In this document: positions 22,601 through 34,202 of the stretch, piece after piece
Layout of the letters: each line of letters starts with the position of its first letter
Position numbering within the stretch: position 1 is the first letter of the stretch
Source of the DNA: Chenopodium formosanum
Lineage: Eukaryota; Streptophyta; Magnoliopsida; Caryophyllales; Amaranthaceae
DNA: 64,000 bases
Assembly: GCA_024500155.1 (NCBI GenBank)
Contig: CM044880.1
Span: 13,350,879 to 13,414,878 of the forward strand
Direction of reading: 5' to 3'
The notes under the pieces: generated by a model
Told to the model about the DNA's origin: nothing
Database searches by the model: none
What the model saw: the letters and a program-made list of their open reading frames with translations, nothing else
Program-made: the position numbers and the translations under genes

Positions 22601-24333
22601 ATCTTGGTAATTTTTATTTCCATGCGAAAATTTTTTAAAAAACTAAAAAGTTGAAGGGTGTATTCCACGCATTTTTAGGAAATTTTGAGGTTAAAGGGGC
22701 CTGTGGCGAAAAGCGTTGAGACCCTAAAGGATACATCTCGAGGTCATATAATGCTGTTTGAAACCATATATGATCATTATATGTTGTCATAAACGTCCAT
22801 GGTAGACTTGAGTTTCCAAAATCACTACAAGTTGCGAATGCGTAAAATGACCGTTTAAGGGCATATTAGTTAGTTCCACCAACCCAATTGGACTCTTGGA
22901 GGGTATTAGAACCATGGTAAACATCTCAACAATTTTTAATCCTCGGGCAAAAAAATATCAAAAAATTACAATATTGAAGGTGCTATAATCCATGCTTTTT
23001 TATGAAATTTTGTGGTTTTAGGGTCCGGTGGCGAAAATTGTTGAGACCCTAGGGAATATATCTCTGTGTCATATAATACCTTCTGAAACCGTATATGATC
23101 ATTATATGTTTTCATAAACGTAATTGATACGCATGAGTTTACGAAATCACTTCAAGTTGTGAACGGGTAAAATGATCGTTTAAGGGCATATAGGATGGTT
23201 TCACCGACCCAATCTGACTCTCGGAGGATATTAGGGACCATGGTAAACATCTCGACAATTTTTATTTCCGGGCGAAAAAAGGTAAAAAAATTACAAAATT
23301 AAAGGCTATAATCCACGACTTTTTAGGAAATTTTGAGTTTTCATGGCCCGATGGCGAAAAGACTTAAAACCCTAAGGGATATATCTCCGGGTTATATAAT
23401 GTTTTTTGAAACCATATATGATCATTATATGTTGTCATTAATGCTCGTGGTAAGTTTGAGTTTACGAAATAGCTATAAATTGTGAACGGGTAAAATAACC
23501 GTTTAAGGGCATATAGGATGGTTCCACTGATCTAATTTGACTCCCGGAGGATATTAGGGACCATGGCAAACATCTCGGTAATTTTTTTTGAGGGAGAAAA
23601 AAGATCAAAAAATTACAAAATTGAAGGCTATATTCCACGCTTTTTGAGGAATTTTGAGGTTTCGGGTCTTAGTGGCGAAAAGCCTTGAGACCCTAAGGTA
23701 TACATCTCAGGGTCATATAATGCCGTTTGAAATCATATATGATCATTATATGTTGTCATAAACGTCTACGGTAGGATAGAATTTACGAAATCACTACAAG
23801 TTATGAACAGGTAAAATGACCGTTTAAGGACATATTGTATGGTTCCACCGATCCAATTAGACTCTCGGAGGATATTAGGAACAATGGTAAACATCTTGGT
23901 TATTTTTATTTCTGGGCGAAAAAAGGTCAAAAAATTAAAAAATTGAAGGCTATAATCCACGCTTTTTGAGTAATTTTGAGGTTTCGCGGTCCGGTGGCGA
24001 AAAGCCTTGAGTTCCTAAGGGATACATCTCGGGGTTATATAATGCCGTTTGAAATCATATATGTTCATTATATGTTGTCATAAATGTTTGTGGTCGGCTT
24101 GAAATCACTATAAGTTGTGAATGGGTAAAATGACCGTTTAAGGGCATATTGATTGGTTCCACCGACCAAATTTGACTGTCGGAGGATATTAGGGACTATG
24201 GTAAACATCTCTGCAATTTTTATTTTCGGGCGAAAAAAGGTCTAAAAAATACAAAATTGAAGGCTATAATCCACGCTTTTTAAGGAATTTTGGGGTTTCG
24301 TGTCCCGGTGGCGAAAATCCTTGAAACCCTAAC
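19655..24333 (+). repeat. About 320-bp satellite, main array (about 14-15 units)
   Basis: Spacing of the central AAACCATATATGATCATTAT motif between consecutive units ranges from about 312 to 326 bp (for example near 21481, 21801, 22127, 22439, 22762, 23087, 23410, 23731, 24053). Units differ by many substitutions and small indels, and one near 20520 has lost part of its core, so the array is old or poorly homogenised. No conserved reading frame runs through it. The array ends abruptly at 24333. Confidence 0.92.
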
Positions 24334-24555
24334 AAAAAGATGATAATGTATGTGATGAACTCTAAAAAAAGTGAATTTATAAATTTTTCTTGGATAGAGA
24401 AAGATGATAATGTATGTGATGAGGATATTGATAGAGATGAATGACATTTTAAAAAGAATAGGAAACTTTTGTTGTACATAATTTGGGGTAATAATTTTTA
24501 GTAAATATGTCAATTAACATGAAATGTAATCAATAATGCAGTAAAAAAAATAATG

Positions 24556-24957
24556 GATTAGTATGGCGAGGGGCAATTTCACAAAGTCGCCTGAATGAGT
24601 TGGGGGCGACCATAAAGAGTTTAGTCAAATGAAAACTCCTAGGGGTTTTTGGTTCGCAAACTAATATGAGGTTAGAATTAGGAATGAAATCATAGTGGTA
24701 TGAGCTTGGAATTGATTTTTAATTAATTACTACCATATGTTTGGTTTAATATGATTGATTAGTATGGCGAGGGGCAATTTCACAAAGTCGCTCGAATGAG
24801 TTGGGGACGACCATAAAGAGTTTAGTCTAATGAAAACTCCTAGGGGTTTTTGGTTCGCAAACTAATATGAGGTTATAATTAGGAATGAAATCATAGTGGT
24901 ATGAGCTTAGAATTGATTTTTAATTAATTACTACCATATGTTTGGTTTAATATGATT
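24556..24957 (+). repeat. 201-bp tandem duplication
   Basis: Two near-identical 201-bp copies start at 24556 and 24757 (GATTAGTATGGCGAGGGGC). They differ at only a few sites, so the duplication is recent. No coding potential is seen. The preceding 24334-24555 has a smaller direct repeat, AGATGATAATGTATGTGATGA, near 24340 and 24402. The following 24958-25787 is AT-rich and shows no gene. Confidence 0.9.
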
Positions 24958-25787
24958 ACGAAATGCAGTTTTTTTTAAAAATATTTTATTTTATACCTAA
25001 AAGTATTGGCCTGGTATGAGCCAAACCCACCCTGCTCTTAGATTTCTAAACCCTCTCATACCTTAGAAGTTGGAGGTATGAGTTTATTTGAAACTCTTAC
25101 AATCACAAAGCAAACAAAAAACCCTAGGCAACTAGCTAGGGATGGAGATGAATGTTGATGCCATGCCGTAACAAGGATGGGGATGAAAATGTTAGGCGAG
25201 GATGAGGATTGCTTTGGAAGTCCAACATCAGCTCCACTCCGCCCCGCCACATGGACATCCCTAGGAGACAGTGTGTGTGTGTGTTTTCAACATTATTCAT
25301 CATTGGACAAGTTATTATTCTAGCGCAGATTAATGATTTCCCTCATATTTCTTGCTTAGCTTTCCAAATAAAATTCATTGGACAACTGAAATTCCTTATT
25401 CATAATGAGGATTGATAATTTTCCTCTTTGCTTTTTTGTGTTTCCAAATAAAATTCATTTGTCTCTTGCTTCTTTGTTGTTTGTTTTATTGTATTGTTTT
25501 GTTATTGTTTGTTGGATTGGATGCAATAATTTATTTCATAATTTCTTTTATTTGGTTGATATTCATTTCATGCTTTGTGCTTCTCATTTAGTCATTTGAT
25601 GTGTAAATCACATTAATAGACCAATACTGTCAAATGAATACATAAAATAAACACACTACCTCACAATGAAATATATATAGCCATATAGGTACATCTTTAT
25701 GAAACTAATGAATGGATTAGTAATGTAGCAACTACAATAGGACAAATATAACAGAATACCATACCATACAAATAAAAGATTACTATA

Positions 25788-26975
25788 TCACTCCAAAAGA
25801 GTGAGATCAGGGATGTGCTGTATGAGATGATAGTCCATACCACCCGTCTTCTGACATCTTTTAAACAACATTGGACATTGTTGGATCTTAAGCTGCTTTA
25901 GAGAATGTAGGTGGGAAAAAGAATTGGGAATTTGTTTGAGAAGTGGGCAACATTGAATCTCAAGGTGTTGTAAGAAAGACGAGTCACCAAGTGATTCAGG
26001 TAGTGTAATTAAGTAAGGACAATTTCTAATGAAGAGGCGGTAAAGCTGGGTGAGTTTCCCAACCCACTCCGGGAGGGTTTTCACTTCATAAAATGAATAA
26101 AGAGAAAGTTCCTCAAGGCTTTTAAGGGCCATCAGACTGTTTTCGAGGGACTCTAGGTTGGAGATACCTATGAGATTTAAGGAATGGAGGCTTTAAGGAC
26201 CTTCCCATGCTTCTCTCATGTTGTCGTCCCCCAAGTTCAACTTTTCACAAAGCTTGATTTTCAATTTTTGTAGGGCTAGCTGAAAGGTGAAGTGCGCTAG
26301 TGAAATCTGGTAGCCCATTGCAATCATGAATCACAAGTTGTTGGAGCAAATTCATGTCAAGTTTGAAGTCTAATTTTGTTGAGCCCACGAACAACCCACA
26401 TGTGAACATTCTCTTGTCCCACACTAAAAGACTAAAGAGGGAGTGTAGTGGTAATGAAATCTCACATTGAAAGAATTCAAGAGTTACCACCATTATATAA
26501 GTCTAAGTACTACTCCCCTCATTGCCATATGATTTTGGGATGAAACCTCCTTGGACTTGTGAAGTGGACTCCCTCTTGATTTGCGGGTGCGGTCCAAACC
26601 CGTATTTAACATGGTATCAGAGCCAGATTCATGATCTCATGATTGGGGCCTTAATGGCTAAAGTATACAGGGCCAAAAATTATAGACAACTCACATGTGA
26701 GAGGGAATGTTTAGCACACGAACAATTCACATGTGAGCATTCTCTTGTCTCACACTAAAAAGTAAAAGAGGAGTGTAATGGTAATGAATTCCTAGTTTCC
26801 CACATTGAAAGAATTAAAGAGTTACCACCACTACATAAAGTAAGTGATGGACTTACACTCTTTCGTCACGAGTGCGGCCCAAACCTGTATTTAACAAATT
26901 TTTACAATTTAGGACATCGCTCGCATATTGTGCTTTTGATCAATATACGATTCTTACTAAAAATTTCACATCTCA
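25788..26975 (-). pseudogene. NLR leucine-rich-repeat relic interrupted by a TRIM
   Basis: 25788-26132 encodes the C-terminal LRRs of a CC-NB-LRR protein (LKSLEELSLYSFYEVKTLPEW, LEIQCCPLLKQIPNSF, LKQLKIQQCPML) and a tail like that of the intact gene at 49274 (KRCQKTGGMDYHLIQHIPDL against KRRCQTGKDWHYIKHI). Upstream the LRR frame continues (LNLIGISNLESLE) but holds a TAA at 26193-26195 and a frameshift near 26265. LDMNLLQQLVIHDCNGLPDF follows, then the TRIM (26377-26896), beyond which ERCPKL and a TAA continue the LRR-like sequence to about 26975. The NB and CC domains are not in the window. It is a broken NLR paralog. Confidence 0.8.
26377..26896 (+). mobile_element. TRIM (miniature LTR retrotransposon), 520 bp
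   Basis: Left LTR 26377-26611 (TGTTGAGCCCACGAACAA...TATTTAACA) and right LTR 26708-26896 (TGTTTAGCACACGAACAA...TATTTAACA) flank a 96-bp interior. The interior starts with the primer site TGGTATCAGAGCC (26612-26624) and ends with the purine tract GAGAGGGAA just before the right LTR. A perfect 5-bp TSD AATTT lies at 26372-26376 and 26897-26901. The LTRs differ in length (235 against 189 bp), chiefly by a segment present only in the left copy. No protein is encoded. Confidence 0.9.
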
Positions 26976-27830
26976 TTTGCAGGTACCAGTAATATTTCAA
27001 TGGATCATATTTCCAATCAAAATCTTTGAAAAATAAACTCTATTGGGCCCGTATTCTGCAAGCCCACACTAGAGGGCAGCGGCATCCAGAAAACACCTAG
27101 CAGCTGATCACATGAGGAAAGAAGCAAGAAAGGCAAAATAATATATTCAAAGAATTACTTAAGGAAAGCCGAATGAAATCGTAGAAATGCAATCAAGTCA
27201 AGAATGAACCTGAATAATATGATTGATCTGAATAATATGATTATTGAATTGTACGTACAACTAGTTCATAGCCTCATTCATACACACTTGCTATCAACAA
27301 TACTTTAATACGGTGCTTAATCTGTGTGGTCGGTCACACAGTGTGGATAAAGTTAAGCATTCAAGGGTTACTTATACATGGTTTTACTAACTGCAACTCC
27401 CAGGTAAGGTGTTTAGAGTTTCATCGTAATTTTAATCTTCGTTTTGTTAATGGTGTGATTGAGAATGAAGGTGAATTTGAGGATTAGTTAACCAATGGAG
27501 AAGGTAATTTTTGATGAAATTTTGTATTTATTTTTCATTGATTATGTGAGTTTAGATTTTAAATAGAATATTTTGCATTATTATCATAAAATTCATCATA
27601 GTTTATTTTCAATTTTGATATTTGATGAATATGGATTTTTAATTTGAGATCAATGTGACAAAGGTTGAAAATGATCTTTATAAAATAGTGTTATGTTCGT
27701 TATTATTAATAGTTTTAAAATCAATGTTGATTTTTAATTTAATTCACATGTTCAGTTTAAATATTAGTTATGTTATTTATGAATGTCTCTTATGTTCTTT
27801 TATTCCTTATGATCTTTTGTTTTTTTATCT
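26976..27830. other. Non-coding stretch between NLR relic and gypsy element
   Basis: No gene is seen. The segment 27301-27400 contains TGTGTGGTCGGTCACACAGTGTGG and AAGGGTTACTTA, resembling the stretch near 43310-43400, so both may be fragments of one dispersed repeat. The last 5 bp (TATCT, 27826-27830) are the left TSD of the gypsy element. The open frame at 27655-27894 is AT-rich and crosses the LTR boundary, so I do not accept it. Confidence 0.5.
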
Positions 27831-28255
27831 TGTTTGGACCCCCTGTGGGCCCACATTCATTAAATACATAAATTACCAAAATGCCCTTAGTTAAACCCTA
27901 AATAGGAAAATTCGATCATCATGCACAACACGCATCCCGAGAAACCCTAATATAGCCTAACAGGGCCTAACACGACCCAAAACGGTCAGAAACCCTAATC
28001 CTAACCCTAATCAAGTTAGTTAATCCTCTCCTATAAATGCTAATCTTCATAGATTAGCGAGGTAATTAATTCTTTCTCCACACATTCTCTCTCTACAAAT
28101 TCTCTCTCTAAACACAGTTTACTGACTTAACCGTCGGAAGGGCTTTCTCGGGAGCACCCCCCGAGGTAGTTGACTTTCATTGTTTTGCAGGACTCGGTTT
28201 GACCGGACGAGCAGGCTCCCCTTCAACTTCGATCCGAAATTCCTTTGCAGAAACA
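27831..28255 (+). repeat. 5' LTR of the Tat-type element
   Basis: 425 bp, TG...CA ends. The direct repeat TTCTCTCTCTACAAATTCTCTCTCTAAACA lies near its middle (a run of CT-rich 5'UTR-like sequence at about 28074-28115), after a CCTATAAATGC TATA-like box at 28030. It differs from the 3' LTR by a modest number of substitutions. Confidence 0.9.
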
Positions 28256-28257
28256 AT

Positions 28258-28274
28258 TGGCGCCGTCTGTGGGG
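28258..28274 (+). promoter_or_regulatory. Primer-binding site of the Tat-type element
   Basis: TGGCGCCGTCTGTGGGG lies two bases after the LTR end. This GGCGCC-type site is typical of plant Tat/Athila-group gypsy elements and differs from the initiator-Met site used by the copia elements here. Confidence 0.8.
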
Positions 28275-28293
28275 ACTCGTCAAACAAAAAGTC

Positions 28294-30100
28294 ATGGTTA
28301 CCACTCGTCGAACCGATCCTTCCCAAAAACGCTGGTGGGCAGAATCAAACTCAAGGTCAGTCACGCCCACCTCGTCATCCGCGGAACAACCCGCAATCAA
28401 ACCGTGAAGATGAAGGTGACAACATGGAGGTTGAACAACCCGTTGATCAAGGAAATCAACAACCTGTGACTAGGCAAGATCTAGAAAAGCTGACCGAGCA
28501 GTTCAACACAACTCTCCAGGACACCCTCAGACAACTGACCGAAGCTATGAAAAACAACCAAGCTGGTCCCTCCCGCCGGCCACCGCAAGACCAGGGACGC
28601 CAAGCGTCGCGGAACAGTCAAAGGGCACAGCCCCACAATGTTCCCCGACGAAGCGGTGGACAAAGCCGTAGGGCACAACCCGTCGGTACTACTAAGTCCG
28701 CCCTAAGTAGGTCTGGAAACCGTCGTCGATCTCCTCATGATCGGCCTGTCATATCACCGGTCTACATAGAATCCAGTCGGCACTCTACTGCAAGCCGGCG
28801 CCGGAGGGAGGGTGAACCGGCAAACCGGGTTAGAGACCCAGATGCTAGACGACTCATTGATGAGATGCGCTTACAACGGCGCGAGATGGACGCCCGAGAA
28901 CTCATTAACAGACGCAGGGTAATCGAGCAACGCCAAGCACGTGATAACGATGAGAATAGGGCACGGAGTCGTAGGCAAAGTCAGAGTCCGAGATCGCCTG
29001 ATCAGCGATCACCTTCTCGTCGGGAGGATGTAGGAGAATCAGAAGATCCTCCAAGGCAGGACAGATATGAGCGAAATCCCATATCTCGTCATACAAGCCA
29101 TAGACCTCGGGAAGAAGAAAGAGCTCGAAACCAAGATAAGCAGCCATCACGGTTGCCATTACATTTGTCTACGTCGCTGACTCCATTGAGCCAGGAGCTA
29201 ATGAATGCCCCAAAAGTAGACAAGGTCAAGATGCCTACCATAGAGCCTTTCGCTGGAACTACCGATCCTAATGAGCACTTAGCCGCATATGCCGCGCAAA
29301 TGAGTGAGTAAACAAGTTGCGAGGCCACATGGTGTAAGTATTTCCTTACTACTTTAAAGGGACAAGCCTTGTTGTGGTTCCAAAAGTGTGTGCCTAAAGG
29401 TAGTATCCATAGCTACCAAGACTTGGAACGTGTGTTCGTTAGTCGTTTTAAGCACGCAGCAAGACAGAAAAAAACAAGTGTCAATCTGATGGCTGTAACA
29501 CAAGGGAAGACGGAGACCTTGCAGAACTACATACGAAGATTCAATCAAGAATCTTTGAAAATCCAAAACTTACCAGATGAGACAGCCCTAACTCCCTTTT
29601 TGGCCGGGCTGAGTTCCACGGATTTCAAATTTAAGCTGATCGAGTCAGGGGTTTCAACCCTCACTGAAGCCATGGAGCGGGCACATAAGAATATACAAGC
29701 CTCAGAAGTTTGTGGCACTAGCCGTGAGAATAATCCACCAGAGAAAAAGAGGAAACATGAGGATGAACCTTCAAGGAGCCAACCATCCAAACGATCCAAC
29801 CTGATCACAGATCATGGTAACGACCCTCGGTACAACCGTAATCGTCGAGAGATCTATTTGGACATTAAAGAGAAAAACATGTTGCCAAGGCCTCCTGTAG
29901 TTCGGACCCCCGAGGAGAAGAGGGACAAGAGACTCTAGTGCGAGTATCATCGCGAATGCGGGCATACCACAAAGAACTATAGGGAGTTAAAGAAATCCCT
30001 TGATCAACTTGCTGACGAAGGAAAACTTAACAGATACCTCAAAGAATCCGACCGCTCGAACAAGGAGAAGGAAAAGGCAAGAGATACTCGCAGCGATGAC
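28294..30100 (+). pseudogene. Tat-type Gag, decayed
   Basis: The likely start is the ATG at 28294 (MVTTRRTDPSQ). A frame change within about 30 codons, probably in the A-run near 28325, moves the reading into the long frame ending at 29311, which is rich in Arg, Ser and Gln. Stops at 29309-29311 (TAA) and 29936-29938 (TAG) split the Gag core. The core is recognised by LLWFQKCVPKGSIHSYQDLERVF, FNQESLKIQNL and ALTPFLAGLSS of plant retrotransposon gag proteins. A zinc-knuckle-like CEYHRECGHTT follows, but its final Cys is Tyr (KNYRELKK), so the knuckle is damaged. Confidence 0.85.
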
Positions 30101-30328
30101 ACCGGTGGACATGTCGCTGTCATTGCCGGTGGCTTAGCACTCGGAGGATCGATGAACAAAGCAAAGGACAACCTAAGAACCTTGCAACATCAAGTGCTCA
30201 AGGTCACACCCGTTTCAGCGCCCTCTTCGCCTATTATGACGTTCGGTGGAAAGTTAGAACGCCCTTTACAAGTCCCTCACGATGACCCCTTGGTCATTGA
30301 GATGAAAATTGCCAACTTCAGATTTAGT

Positions 30329-31787
30329 TGAGTGCTCGTCGATAGCGGGTCATCAGCAGACCTCATCACCCTTGATTGCTTGAGGTGTTTGAAATACAGA
30401 CCCGTAATCGGCTTTGGAGGACAGTCCGTCTTTCCCAAAGGGACAATCCGTTTACTAGTTCGACTTGGTCCCAAAGGGAAGGGTAGATCAGTGATTACCC
30501 ACTTTTTGGTGGTGGACACACCCTTTCCCTACAATGTCATACTCGGACGACCGTTATTGAACAAGGTAAAGGTAGCCATATCAGTCTATCAGCTGCTCAT
30601 GCAATTCGAGCTTGAAGATGGAACAGTTGGAAAAGTATATGGAGACCAAGGATCCGCTAGAGAATGCTACGTCAATAGCTTGAAGCGAGCATCCGAAGCA
30701 CCCGCTAAACCATCGAAGAAGAACAAGGTAACCGACCTTCCGTCATTTTCACTGAAGAATCTAGGGGGGGTAGACAAACCCCAGCCCATAGAAGAAGATA
30801 AGGAAGAAGTCATTGGCAGCGCTGAAGAAACGGTACGGGTCGGAACAAATATCGACGCTGCATTGCGCACTCAAATAATCAATGTGCTTAAGGCACATCG
30901 TGATGTCTTTGCCTACTCAGTAGGCGAGATGCCCGGCATAGACCCTGCCATTATGACTCATCGCTTGAACATCACGCCATGCTACAATCCTGTTAAACAA
31001 AAGTTGAGGCATCAAGGCCCCGAGCGCACCGCAGCAGCTGCAGCAGAAGTAAAGAAGCTACTCGAAGCAGGGTTCATTAAAGAATGTCAGTATACGGATT
31101 GGCTTGCGAATGTTGTGTTGGTCAAGAAACCTCTAGGGCATGGAGGATGTGAGTCGACTTCACTGACTTAAACAAGGCGTGCCCCAAGGATGACCATCCT
31201 CTCCCTAAGATAGACAAGCTTGTGGATTCAACGGCTGGACATGCTCTATTCAGCTTCATGGATGCAAACGCAGGATATCATCAAATCCCCATGGCAGAAG
31301 AGGACCAGCCGCATACCGCGTTCATCACTAACCAAGGAGTATATTGTTACAAGGCCATGCCTTTTGGCCTCAAAAATGCTAGAGCCACATACCAGAGGTT
31401 CATCAACAAAATCTTCGAAGGGCAATTAGGGAGAAACGTCGAAGCCTACGTTAATGACATGATAGTAAAGAGTCGTCATGAGAAGAACCATGTCACAGAC
31501 TTGGTCGAAACGCTTGCGACATTGAGAAAATATGGGATGAAGTTAAATCCCAGAAAGTGTGTGTTTGGAGTCAAGGGAGGCAAATGCCTTGGCTTCCTTG
31601 TTGATGAAAGGGGAATTGAAGCTAACCCCGACAAAATCAGAGCCATCCTAGATATGCAGACCCCTAGAAGTGTAAAGGAGGTGCAGAGGCTGACCGGATG
31701 CATAGCCGCCTTGGGCAGGTTTCTTTTAAAGTCGGCAGACAAGAACTTATCCTTTTTCAACACACTCAAGAGAAAAGTATTCCAATG
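30329..31787 (+). pseudogene. Tat-type protease and reverse transcriptase, decayed
   Basis: After a TGA at 30329-30331 (context suggests a former CGA), the frame holds the protease VLVDSGSSADLI, the linker, and the RT start (VFAYSVGEMPGIDP, LEAGFIKECQYTDWLANVVLVKK). A one-base loss near 31140 and a TGA disrupt FTDLNKACPKDDHPLP. RT resumes at 31222 with FMDANAGYHQI, AMPFGLKNARATYQ and the catalytic box, which reads YVND rather than YVDD: one metal-binding Asp is Asn. The frame ends with a TGA at 31785-31787 where relatives have Trp. Confidence 0.88.
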
Positions 31788-32694
31788 AGACGCGGCAGCC
31801 GAGATCGCCTTCCAACAGCTAAAAGAACACTTGGCCTCTCTTCCCAAGTTGGTTTCTCCTCTGCCAGGGGAGATATTGTTCTTATATTTGGCTATATCAG
31901 AGTACTCGTCTAGCGCAGTGTTGGTTGCCGAGAGGGATAGATCACAACACCCGGTATATTTCTTCAGCCATGCTTACAGAGGAGCAGAGTCAAAATATTC
32001 CCAAATTGAGAAGTTGGTGTTCGCCCTAGTCATGGCAAGCCGAAAGCTGAAGCCATACTTCCAGTCTCACCCCATAAAAGTTTTGACTAGCTATCCTATA
32101 AAGAAGGCAATCGAAGGGAGAAACCACTCAAATAGAATGACAGATTAGGCAGACCAGCTTGTAGATTTTGGCCTTGAGTATGAGCCTAGAAGGGCAATAA
32201 AAGCACAAGCTCTAGCAGACTTCATCGCCGAATACACTCATCGCCCTAATGATGATGGATCCAAACCATGGCAGTTATATGTAGATGGCTCCTCCTCCAA
32301 GGCAGGAAGCGGGGCCGGCATTTTAATCATGTCACCGAACAATGAGAAGTTTGAGTATGCAGTCAAGTTCGACTTCAACGCCTCAAACAATGAGGCTGAA
32401 TATGAAGCCCTCATCTTAGGGCTAGAGTTGTGCCAGGTGGCGGGAGCCATGGCAGTTCATGCCTTTTCTGACTCCCAATTAATCGTGAGCCAAGTCCAAG
32501 GGGAATTCGAAGCCAAGGAAGATAGCATGCGCATGTATCTCAACAAGGTCAAAGAAACTGCTTCGCCGTTGTCTGAATTTCAGATCAAGCATCTTCCAAG
32601 GGCAGATAACCAACAGGCTGATGCCCTTGCACGAATGGCTAGTTCCGCCCAGGGGATCGGCCCTCGCTCTATAATATGGGAAGTTCTCAAATAG
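31788..32694 (+). pseudogene. Tat-type RT connection and RNase H
   Basis: 31788-32148 contains a tether/RNase H-like segment (YLAISEYSSSAVLVAERD, QHPVYFFSHAYRGAESKYSQIEKLVFALV) ending at a TAG (32146-32148) where Trp is expected. 32238-32694 has a complete second RNase H: LYVDGSSSKAGSGAGI, the Glu of NNEAEYEALI, FSDSQLIVSQV and HLPRADNQQADALARMA. Two RNase H-like domains in series fit the Tat lineage. Another TAG at 32692-32694 follows. Confidence 0.85.
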
Positions 32695-33978
32695 CCAAGC
32701 ATCAATGCGCCTGCAGTTCACTACTTGGACCGATCAGATACTTGGATGGATCAAATAGTGCACTACATGCGAGACAACAAACTCCCAGAAGATCCTAAAG
32801 AGGCCGACGCAATTAAGAAACGAGCAGAATGGTTTTTTTGGCACGAAGGAAACCTATACAAAAAGTCGTACACTCATCCCCTCCTCAAGTGCATCACCCC
32901 AGAAGATGGAGATTATGTGCTACGAGAAATACACCAAGGAGCTTGTGGAAGTCATCAAGGGGCTCAATGCATAGCAGGCAAAGCATTAAGGGCAGGGTTT
33001 TATTGGCCTACCCTAAGGGAGGATGCGACCAAATTAGTACAAAAATGCGACAAGTGTCAAAAGTTCGCCAATGTGCAAAGGCTCCCCTCGAGCCCGCTAC
33101 AAACAATCATCGCCACCCTACCATTTGACAAGTGCGGCATGGATTTGCTTGGACCATTCCCAGCAGCTTCAGGGCAGAGAAGATTCCTCATGGTTGCCAT
33201 AGACTACTTCACTAAGTGGATCGAGGCCGAACCCCTAGCCTCAATCACTAATTAGCAAATTCAAAAGTTCATATGGCGCAACATCATCACAAGGTTTGGC
33301 GTGCCCAGAAGTCTCGTGTCAGACAATGGGAGACAATTCTATAGTCGACCAACTGTTGAGTATTGCGAGAGGTTTGGAATACACACAAACTTTAGTGTTG
33401 TATCTCACCCTCAAGCGAATGGCCTAGCTGAGGCTGCAAACAAAATCATACTCCACTGCCTACAAACTATGTTGGAAGGGGCCAAGGGGTCATGGGTTGA
33501 TGACCTACCAGGTGTTCTATGGTCAGCTAGAACAACTCCGAAAGATGCAACGGGCCATACCCCGTTCGCCCTTGTTTATGGCAGCGAGGCTGTGCTACCA
33601 GTCAAAATAGGGATTTCATCGCCCAGGATCACATTGTACGATTATAGGAGGAATGAAGAAAACAAAAGCATGGATTTAGATCTATTGCCTGAAATAAGGG
33701 GTAACGCCCTACTCAGGGCTATCGCACAAAAACAGAAAATGACCCGTCACTTCAATAGGAGGGTCAAGGAGAAGAAGATCGGAGTAGGAGATTGGGTGCT
33801 ACGCAATATAGAGGCCACAGGCCGCAAGCCCGAGCTAGGAAAGTTATCACCCAATTGGGAAGGGCCTTATAAGGTCACAGAACAAGTTGCAAAAGGGACC
33901 TTTCGCCTAGAAACTCCCGAAGGCAGAGCCTTAGAAAGGTCATGGAACGCAGAGAACCTCAGAAGGTTTTATGTTTAA
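32695..33978 (+). pseudogene. Tat-type integrase
   Basis: The HHCC zinc domain is present (HQGACGSHQGAQ, then CDKCQKFA). The catalytic residues are visible: first Asp in CGMDLLGPFP, second in SDNGRQF, Glu in LAEAANK. A TAG at 33253-33255 sits between the first Asp and the second (ASITN-stop-QIQKF). The C-terminal part carries the GPY motif of gypsy integrases (LSPNWEGPYKV). The frame ends with a TAA at 33979. No chromodomain is seen. Confidence 0.88.
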
Positions 33979-34202
33979 ATTCATGTTTTTTCAGTATTCA
34001 TTTTAGTGTATTTTCAACGCTTACACGATGAAATAGGGGCATGGGTACTACAAGTAAAGGCTATGTGAACATTTCATCATTGTAAGACGTTGGGTGATAG
34101 AATAAGTGCATTTGTTGCCACAATAGTAATCAATTTCCATTAATAGCAAACTTAATATTTTCCATTCGCAATTTTCGTCTCCATTTTACCACAAAGTTAC
34201 AT

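Noticed and set aside
25137..25264. Possible small hAT-type element with TAGGGATG...CATCCCTA ends
   Set aside because: The flanking 8 bp do not match and only the outer 8 bp are inverted; not enough support.
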